60,000 nt of DNA from Acanthaster planci (Eukaryota > Echinodermata > Asteroidea > Valvatida > Acanthasteridae): positions 217,596-277,595 of the forward strand of contig NW_019091391.1 in the NCBI RefSeq assembly GCF_001949145.1, read 5' to 3'. The position numbers were made by a program, and so were the translations under genes. The stretch's first letter is position 1. Every line of letters begins with the position of its first letter. The notes under the pieces are model-generated. The model made no database searches, was not told the origin of the DNA, and was given only the letters and a program-made list of their open reading frames with translations. Below are positions 51,101 through 60,000 of this stretch, one piece after another.

Positions 51101-54100
51101 GTCGCATCAACTCCTGGCAAAGTGGCAAACCTTCCATATAAGGGGGGGGGCTAATCAACAATCCGATCAGCCAACTGATTAAAAAAAATGGGGTCAACAC
51201 TCTTTCTTGAGGAAAATCTCCAAATTCTTTTTTCTTGGACCGCACCCTGGGAGTGGCCTTCGAATGCCCTCGCTGGGCGACGCCCTTTTTTCTGTGAGTG
51301 GCCTGACACCAAAAGTATAATTCACTGCGCCACTGCAGTCGACTTGAGACCTTGATATACAAATGTGCCATAGAAGTCACTGAACAGCTCCAGCTGTCTT
51401 TATCTCAGAGTTGAGAAAGCTCAAATTTGCCTTAACGACTAAAAAATCTTTAAGAGTTGGACGAGTTTACAATGCAACATTTACAAACCCTCCTCCAAAC
51501 CACAAACTTACTATCTACAAAATAATTTATTAACCCTAAAAAAAACCCCTCCCAAATCGAACATGCAATTACATGTTTGTATTATTTTCCTCAAGACTAA
51601 AAAAAGTTCAAAGTAGACCTCACTTAAAAAAGTTCGTCCATGTTTGGTCGAGCTATGGTGTTCACTAATTTTATGAAAAAAAATAATTGAGATTAACTGG
51701 CCTGCAGCAAGCTTTAACTTTTCAAGAAACAAGGTGACATAACAAAAACAAACAAATGAAAACAAACTAGAAAACAATCCCGGATCCATCTTCTCTTTTT
51801 TTTTTCTAGCTTGAAACCTTTGCAGTACTTCAAGAGGAAAAATGCTTGCTAACACGGATTTGGCAAGATTTCAATGTACTTTGAGGGTTCCGCCCCCAAA
51901 ATGTTCCTGGCTAAATATTGTTTGCCTTCGGAAGAAAAAAGGACGGATACTCTCCAGACAGTAATTTGCTGAAGGCAAGCATCACTCCAGCGTGCAATTT
52001 ACAGCATGTTTAAGCTTGGGGGGAGGGACAGCAGTCCTACATGGCAAAATTCATTTGAAGAAAAAAAAAACAAACCAAAAGTTGTACCGTGGAATATTAT
52101 AACTGAACCGTAAATTTCAAACCTCAATCAGAATAAAAAAGCATCTGGGTCTATACCAATTTTTTTCCCCCCACTGGCCGGAAGTCTCCCGAGTAATTGA
52201 CTTTGCTCCCTGTGGAGAAACCCAGCAAAGTAATGGCATTTATCTCGCTGGGAGAGCCATCAAAATGCTCCAAGGGGTGGACAGTTTTCCAAAAAAAAAT
52301 TTTCATACGAAAAAGGGCTCTTACATGACTCTTTCATCACAACGCATTATTTCTTGGTGGTTTTGGGAGGTAAATTCAAGCGGCCGTGGGGCTGGGAGAT
52401 GACTTATGCAAGTAATCGGAGGGTAAAGAGACAAGATGTGGAACCGAACGTACATGCATTTCAAAGGGCAAATTCCTTTGGTACCGGCAGATCGAAAAGA
52501 GTCTGGATGTGGGTTCACTATTGGAATCGCCTTTTGGCCATCAAAGCACTGAGGGTCAAGAACCAGGATATTTATCCCAAAACAAATTCGCCTCCAGGCT
52601 TTACAAATGTAACCCCTCGGTCTCGATCTCAACCAATCGGCTGACTCGGGCCCATCCCTAAATTGTCCCAAGCCTGGGCAATACAATGCAGGACTCACTT
52701 CCAAACTCGAAACGGCAGCTCCACTTTTCTTGAGGAATATACCCCCCTGCCCCAGCCAATTCCCAATATAAATTGCGCAGACTTTCCAAAACAAATTTGG
52801 CATTCTCAAACCCCCTTTTGTAACAGATTGGGATCAAAGACTTTTTCAAACTTTGTGTTCCTGGCTCATTACTAACATCAAGGAACTGTTCTCTCCAGGG
52901 ACTTTTTGGCCCAGGACATAGTCCCAAATGAAATCACAAAGTCTGGATGTAAGTGCCAATGTTTCTGAAAGGTCAAAGTTGAAAACCTGTGACCAATGTG
53001 AAGTTTTCCAAACAGCCTATGCCTCACTACTCTTACGCAAGTCTGGTTTTAAATCAACCCTGGCTGGGGTCAGGGACAAGAAAACTTAACCGAGACTGGA
53101 CCTTGATATTTTTGAGGAAGAAATTGTTGGAAATGTTGAAATTCCAAAATATGAAGAGTGTATTATAATTTAAAGTCACATTTTATTTCAAGCTTGTCTG
53201 GGCTCTCCCCCCCATGAAGGTGGCCTTTACATCTGAGATTATACTGCTATACAGATGGGAACAACATTTTTGTGTGAGGAGAGGTCTTGAGGACATGGGG
53301 CCATGCAGCTGAAGATGGAATGATGATGATCTTTGGGACAGATTGGAATTCTGTTCAGGTGGGACAAAAATATTCCCAGATGCTTTTACAAATGTTCAGA
53401 AATTCCTCAAGAGTACTTGAAGCTACTGGGCTGCATATGACCAACCTAAAGTACATGTAATCAATTTTGTCAAGGTCTGGTATTTGTCCCTTAACCTATG
53501 CTGGTAAGTGGGCTGTAGCAAACTGATGTATCTCCACGGGTCCTTTAAAGTTCAATGCCGAGGGCCCGGTTGGTAGGGAAGCGGGAGTTCACCACTGGTA
53601 GATATTTGAACTGGGGAGTAGGTATTGACAGTACCCCCAAGGAGATCATTCTCACTCCTGTCTACACACAGGGGCATGGGGTGGGGTCAAACGGGGTCAA
53701 GGAATCTTGGCTGACTGTAGCCAGAGAAAGTCAAGACACTTTGGGGTTCCTGGAAGAGAAGAGATGCCAGAGATTGGACTTGCGAGAGGAGAGCAGGGGA
53801 GGGGTATGGAAGACACGGAGGGGGCGGGGTGGTGAAGGCAGGCTGGGAAGAGCTGCAAGAATGATCATTAATAAAGAAATCACGTACCACCATTACAAGT
53901 CATCTGGTCTCTAGTCAAGTTGCAAGCTGTGAACGGCAGAACGTCGACAAGGGCACCTCTTTGTCAATGCTGATCTCCTGCAACTTCAAGGCATGTGATC
54001 TGACTTTCGGTTTATTAGTCTAATGGACGGAAAGGAGCTTGGGCAATATTTAGTGTTTTGCTCCAGGCAGCAGCAAGACAGGCATCAAAGAAAAGGAGAT

Positions 54101-54589
54101 AAACTGTTAGGATTGGCAGGGTGTGGTCTGGGTGTGGTCAAGCCAGCGCAGGATCAGCACTAACTGAACCTGATTAGTCAGGACATTTTTTCAGCCTCGC
54201 GGAAGTCAAAGCACTGAGACTGGGACTGGCAGAGTAGAATAGCAGATGGGACAGGGACAGAAAGATGCACATGAGCCTTATTAGGGAGCACCAAAACACA
54301 AGAATCTACTGGTACTTGAAGATACTCAGATGGACTGAAAGGTAACAGAAAGACAGAGGAAGTTTTATAAAAGAATGACAGACACCTAAAGGTCTTTTCC
54401 TTTTGAAGCTAATCAACTGCATATAAACCACGCAGACGTCAAGAACATACATGTACAATGTAGCTGAACAGGTCCCGGAAGACTCAACACAAGGATTTAG
54501 AATCCAATCGGATGAATTCACATCTTAAGCCTAACACATCCTCAAGCAGTTGGCAGTCACATCTATTTGGTTGCAGTGTGGAGGGGGGG
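48113..54589. other. Non-coding upstream region, no gene recognised
   Basis: Mixed DNA with many homopolymer G/C runs (for example a 12-base C run at 49832-49843) and ACATGTAC words near 50321-50340. The minus-strand frame 52321-52809 (162 codons) is the longest here and has no recognisable domain. Confidence 0.6.
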
Positions 54590-55010
54590 TGGAAGGGCCG
54601 GGGAAACATCCACCCCTTTAAGACCGAAAGGGGGCATCGGGACTTGGATCGGATTAAACCGGAGGTGGGTATGCCAGCCAGGCGCGACGACAGCACCTGC
54701 GTTCAGGTGAGGCGATGAGCGACGAAGATGAACACCGATGACGCTGATAATGACCCCCACCCGGTTGCAGGATGGGCACACTGAGTGGCACCGTGCCAAG
54801 TACCTTAACCCTCCCCCCCATCGGCCCTCTGTTTTTGCACTCCCTTTGCACTGCCTGCCTCGCTCGCCGAGGTGATGATGTAAATCCTGGGCAAACTGTT
54901 TGCTCGACAGAAAGTGGGCCGTCTGTATCAACGGCCAAAGTCAACATCAACGGTATGACGGAGGGCAAAACTCCACTCACGCAGCTTCAAATTTTGCACC
55001 TCGGTGGCCG
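54590..55010. other. CpG-rich patch
   Basis: By eye, CpG is clearly denser here than in neighbouring DNA (GGCGCGACGAC, GAGCGACGAAG, CTCGCTCGCCGAGG and others). It could be a promoter-associated island or unmethylated regulatory DNA. No transcription signal was identified, and no coding exon is called despite open frames on both strands. Confidence 0.35.
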
Positions 55011-58000
55011 ACGCAATTTGCAACAATTTAAATTCACAATGCAGTTCCAAATTTTTAACTGCAAATGTCACAGCAGTGAAGGAATCTACCCGAAGAGGAA
55101 GCTACTGATAAACAATGGGATGAATGTCAAACAGCCCTCAATTTGAACTCACTGACATGTCTCCAAGGTGACAGGTGGAATTTTGGGCTTTTCTGTAGTC
55201 TCCGGAAAAGGTGTTCTTTTCTGTAAGGCGGGGTCTGACTGATATAAAAATTGGTGGGTAAGAACATACATGTACTGTTGGTGCAAGTAAAACTTGTGGG
55301 GGGGGGAACGACACACAACAAATGACGTCCATTTTTATTATGTATCAGATTCTGTAAGTGGTCCATTTTGACCCAGAATGAAATACAATTTGCCTCCAAA
55401 AATCACAGCTTTTATGGACTGCCGTTCACATTAGTCCCCTGCGAGGGCATCATGATGATATCCAACCATCTGATGTCCAATGAGAAATTTCGATGTTTAG
55501 CCACACCCAGTAGACATTTTCTGCGGGTGAACGTGATTGCCATTACAACAACATAATTTGTACAATTCGGCACAACTTCCCCCACTCCCTTATTTTTTAA
55601 AGGCGGCAAAGCCAATTGTCCAGTCCAGAGGGCAGACAACACGTCCAGGTCTGACAATACATTTTACCCGTTTCATTGCTCAATTACAACCCAACTGAGC
55701 CTCTACAGCAATGAGCTTGGTAACCATGGTAACCATTCTATTTATGCGTATAGACTTCAAAAGTGTGCACTGTTTAACAATACAAATTGGCTTTTAGGAA
55801 TAAGCCCTAAACTTACAAGGAGTGGGTGCGCTGTTTCCTGTGGGCAAGTGTTCGACACACAGAGAGTGCTCAGAGGCTGCAATAACGGCACTCCTGAAAA
55901 CTCCTTCTACAAGCCCTATTCTTAGGTTTGGTTTTCTTGGACGGCTTCCAACAAATCAGCAACCGGCGTGCAAGTTAAGGCAGGATGCCTCTGGGGTCTC
56001 CAACACACTTCAATTGTCCAATCACAATGCCTCCAAAGATGCACTGCTCCCCACCCCTCCCCCCACCCTCAGTCTCCTAGGGTTTGGAGAAGTGGAGAAG
56101 CGGAGAGTAATCTGATTGACACCATTTCAGATTTTTTTCCCTTGGTAATTGACCTACATGTACACTTGATGCAGCTTCGCATGGTGAGAGACCTTGGCAA
56201 TTTCAAAGCTTTGAGTGCATGATTCTAACAATGTTTATCTCCAAATCAGACTGAAACTTCCCTTCAAATGAATAATAATATTTAGAAAGGACAAGTATCC
56301 AACAGCACTGCTACTTTGGGTGTTACGTCATTCTGGCCTCTCAACATTGGACCCAGTCACTTATCTTCCTAAAATCATCTCAGCTAGTTGGAGGGTTTTA
56401 ATGGCCATGTATCCTGCACACTTTCTTATGTACCGGGTACATGTACATGTACACCTGTTACCTTGAACTTGAATATTGCAAATGTGGGAAATTCACTTGG
56501 TGACAAGTCATTAGATAGTCGTGTTCTGTTGGCAAACTTCAGTCGATCCGTCAGCACAACTGCAAAATATGTTAACATCACTGGCTGAGTTTCAAGTTCT
56601 AAGGACCTGGCAAATATGTTCCCAAACCATATTCATGCGTGTACATGTATCAGTGTGTGTGTGCAGTGCAATACACTGCAAATGCTTTCTGTGCTGAGAC
56701 CCAACGGCACAAAGCTACCGTATGCAAATGAAGGGATTCACCCGCTAGTTAAAAGGGAATTTCGCCTTCATGCGTTGGAGTATATTTGCAGATCTGGTGA
56801 AGTTTAACAATCAGTACGCTCACCTGGGTTAATTGTGACTTGAAATAAAAACAGATCATTGTATTTTTTTTTTTTTAAATAGTTTTGCTTTAGCTGGTAA
56901 TTACACGATGTAATTACATGGCATAATTGAAGTAATGACAATGTGCAGGCCGGCGCATAACAGTCAGGACGCATACTGATGAATTTTGACTGTTCGTGTA
57001 CCCATGAATGTATCCTTGCTCTTGAGGACACTGTTGAAAGCTTGCAGATGTTCAGGTTTAACGACGCTCATCCCTGGTACCTCTATGGCGGTTTTACTGC
57101 CAATTGTATCTTCTCCGACTCCATTTTGAATTTTGTTAAGCTTTATGGTACAGAGATAAATTAACGACACACAACATGAACGTGTGGAACGTGCAGCACA
57201 CAGGGAATGAACAGCCCTTGATGCCCCTTCGCAGTCACAGAGCAAAGAGAATGCCTTTGGAGTCCTGCAAAGTGGTGGATATCGGACAATGCAGGAAGTT
57301 TCCTTGCTAACAAAAATCTGCAAAGCGAGTGCGGATCCAAGGCCTGTGTCTTACAATTAACCACACACATTATAAAGCCCCCTTATCGAAGCTGCTCACA
57401 GAAAAAAAAAAACAACCTGCTGACTATTGGACCCGTATGCACGTCAGGTAGCTATCGCTCACCTCACATCAGCTCATGTCTACATATACGAGAGAGACAA
57501 AGAAGAACGACAGATATCTCCCTCAACTTCTCAATGCAAACAAGAGACAACTCCCATCAGACCAAAAAAAAAAAAGGAACATAGCAATGAGAGTTGGTAA
57601 CCAACAACCTTCTGTCCGACCTGCTCAAACACAGACCAGGATACATGGACTTTGAAACCAACGATAACTTACCAAAAAGCACAATCGGCTGAGCTCATTG
57701 GCTCAGAATCAGATGTAAGAGTACACCGGGCCTTCCACAGTAATACGGTAGCCCTACCCCACCTGCCATAATCCTGCAAAATTCCTGCCAATCGCCTGGT
57801 TTTTACTGGAAGGATCAGGAAGGATCAACGTGCATGCCCAGGATAAACAGTGTACAGACTGCAATAGTTGCTGTCTAACACAGAAAGAACTCGAGGACCC
57901 ACACTCCTTAGAAACAAAATTTGCCTTAGCAACTTTCAGACTCAAAAGTTCATTCCTCCCCTCCCCCCCCACTCCACTAACAGCTAATCTGGACCAATAT

Positions 58001-59669
58001 CCAGCACTAAATGGTGAGAAGAGCCAAGTCAGGCCAGAATCGGGAAAACAGGAGAACGCGATCCCCTCTGAAGTTCTGCTCTGTAAAGCCAGGACCCTCA
58101 ACAAAGCTGTTGCCCCATCACCAAACCCTCCCTTGACCCACAGCATGAATGGGGAGCCCTAGTCTCTCCCGCTCCTCCCTCTTCACCCTCCTGGCTGGAT
58201 AATGGATCAGTCTGGTGACCCTGGGGTTGATATCCCAAGAGGAATATATCCCAAACCAATTGAACTGGCCAAGGACAATTGGAAAGGAACTATTTTAGAG
58301 GGGGGAGAGAGACTAGACTTCTCTGGCAAGGCCATGCAAACACCATGGACATGCTACTGCTCGGAATTCAGAGTTGACAGACGGCCACATTTCTTGTCCA
58401 AATGGTTCCTGCCATTACACATTACAATAAAAATTATACATTGTATAAATATAAATTTTCAGATGTATCATCAAAGTCAATGTTCCCACTGAAGCATATG
58501 GCTAACAAATCTTTTTAGGGTTTTTAGGAATAAGAGGCAAATATGACATCAGTAAGAAAGTGTCAAATCTCAGGGATTTGAAAACCAAACATGTCCAGAT
58601 GACATTTTCGAAAAAGTCAATTTTCCACGAGGCAGACCTGACTTTCAATGTAACCATCATACCAGTCTTGTCAGAATGAAACCTGTCCCATGTTCAATCA
58701 TGTACTGTATGTACAGAAAAGTCAACTCAACAGGACTTGTGCTTCAGCATCTGCGTCACAGAATGTAACTAAACAAACACTCAATGCGCGGATTAAACAA
58801 CAATTTATGAGGAATTGTTACAGCATCTTTCCTGGGTGCCAACTCTGCAGTTCACACTGACAGCTCTAGGAAACAACTATCCGTTTAATTGCAGAATTTG
58901 TTCTGACCACGCAGTGGACATTTGACGGCAAGTGCCTTGATGCACCTGGTCTTTGCCTCAATGCCCACTGATATGTTCCCAAAGGCAAGTTGATTTTCTG
59001 ATACAAGTGGCCTTTGTAAAGGAGAAATTGCCTTGCTCCTCCAAGAATGAAGTCTCTACCCTGCTTTTATGCACCCGTCTTGAACACAGATTCACCGTGA
59101 GGCAGATCGAGACAGACAGCCGTGTGGAAGCTACATATGTTACATTCTTGGTGGTGTGAAAAAGAGGTTGCCAATAGCTTTCTCTCTGACCCAGTTCCGA
59201 AGTTTGGATAATGTGACAGGGCCTCGCATTGACAAATGCCAAGGGTACACAGGCCAAAGTACAATGACACTGTCAATACCAGTACTTCATGGCCAATGAC
59301 ACAACTACGTAGTTTCTGGATCCTAATATAAATAAAACTCTCTCAGCCCATCCGTTTTCTTTGTAGCTGTTAGTTGAGATGACTGTTTACATCACCGGCA
59401 AACCGAGGAACCCAAGAACCCACTTCCATCCCTGATCGGCTATCCCTCAGACTAAACAAGGATGGCTGATCAATCAATCAATCAATTAATCAATTACTCA
59501 GAGCAAGTCATTGCAAGCCTGAACTCGCAAAGGGGTCACGTCAACTGTAACACCAAACAGGAAAACCTGTCATGCCAGTCATCAAGGATTCCACAATTGC
59601 ATTATTTTTTGTTTATAGAAGTGATTAGAGGGGGGGAAATCTAAAAAAAAAAGAAACAAAAACACTCAC
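55011..59669. other. Non-coding upstream region, no gene recognised
   Basis: Ordinary mixed sequence with ACATGTAC words at 56438-56453, a poly-T run at 56867-56876, poly-A runs at 57403-57412 and 57563-57574, and an (ATCA)n stretch at 59470-59488. No recognised coding sequence. Confidence 0.6.
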
Positions 59670-59735
59670 CTCTTAATAACAGCAGTGAGAGAGACGTCGC
59701 ATTCATTCATAATAATGATAAGACAGAGGTCAGTT
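59670..59735 (-). other. Candidate exon of unknown identity (66 nt)
   Basis: On the minus strand, a strong acceptor (CATTGTTTCCCATTCTCCCC then AG) and a strong donor (AAGAG|GTGAGTG) bound a 66-nt segment. Only one frame is open: it starts after one base and encodes TDLCLIIIMNECDVSLTAVIK with two bases left over. The length is a multiple of three. I do not recognise the peptide. It could be a coding exon of a neighbouring upstream gene, a non-coding 5' exon of the ZMIZ gene, or chance. Confidence 0.3.
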
Positions 59736-59951
59736 CTGGGGAGAATGGGAAACAATGCTGCCTTGGCAACCGTAAATTGCGAGGAAAACCTGCGTTTGAT
59801 CAGCCTGCCACAGCCTGCCTGTACTGCCTGTACAGTTCACTCAACCAGTCAATTGACGTCTCCAAGTTCAAAAACGAGGTAGCCGAGCCTGCGTCGTCTG
59901 CTTCAGTACCCAGTCGGGGCCAGCCGAGTTGTGTTCTGTAGGGGCCCCCGG

Positions 59952-59959
59952 TAAATATA
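59952..59959 (-). promoter_or_regulatory. Possible TATA box in CpG-richer sequence
   Basis: TATATTTA on the minus strand is followed about 20 nt later by CCTACAGAACACAACTCGG and preceded by GGGTCACGTCGCACC, a CRE/E-box-like stretch. The surrounding 59880-60000 is CpG-richer than average. Position and strand would suit a promoter for the candidate exon at 59670-59735, but nothing confirms it. Confidence 0.15.
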
Positions 59960-60000
59960 GCTGGTCCTCGGTGCGACGTGACCCAGTTTGTTCACAAGCC

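Noticed and set aside
52321-52809. 162-codon minus-strand open frame
   Set aside because: No recognisable domain and no convincing splice context. It lies in low-repeat, moderately GC-rich DNA where a frame of this size can occur by chance.

Overview
This window reads as animal nuclear DNA, not bacterial, viral or organellar. It has no dense ORFs, three short GT-AG exons separated by kilobases, roughly 40% GC by eye, two assembly gaps (N runs at 11868-11904 and 38314-38612), fold-back elements, minisatellites and many ACATGT-rich palindromic words. ACATGTAC-rich sequence and long poly-G/poly-C runs are common in marine invertebrate genomes. An invertebrate deuterostome such as amphioxus, acorn worm or echinoderm is my best guess, but the sequence does not settle it and a lophotrochozoan is possible.

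The one gene I can identify is on the minus strand: the 5' coding end of a ZMIZ1/ZMIZ2 (Zimp10/Zimp7; fly tonalli) orthologue, a PIAS-like, SP-RING-family transcriptional coactivator. Three consecutive coding exons are present: 21309-21380 (start codon), 14040-14153 and 10951-11056. They join without frameshift (phases 0, 0, 1) into about 97 residues that match the conserved N-terminal helical module of human ZMIZ1, collinearly and with few gaps. The rest of the protein (low-complexity Pro/Gln/Gly/Ser region, SP-RING zinc finger, transactivation tail) must lie beyond base 1, because no further exon is recognisable in the 10.95 kb of intron at the left edge.

Layout. 1-10950: partial third coding intron, with a 61-nt hairpin at 7315-7375. 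10951-21401: the three exons and two introns of 2,983 and 7,155 bp; the larger holds a three-copy family of about 250-bp terminal-inverted-repeat elements and a block with a perfect forkhead-type palindrome. 21402-60000: 38.6 kb upstream of the start codon with no recognisable coding sequence. The first coding exon begins at a splice acceptor 21 nt before the ATG, so at least one 5' UTR exon lies upstream and part or all of this stretch should be 5' intron. It carries a 176-bp fold-back element, a GGCCA-rich degenerate repeat, a mixed-orientation repeat array, tRNA-like fragments, a gapped 45-50-bp minisatellite, a 139-145-bp tandem duplication, and blocks that look like conserved regulatory DNA but cannot be proved so without alignment.

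Near the right edge (59670-59735) there is a minus-strand segment with strong splice signals and one open frame. It is either an unrecognised coding exon or a 5' UTR exon of the ZMIZ gene. Nearly all other ORFs over 60 codons look like chance frames in non-coding DNA.
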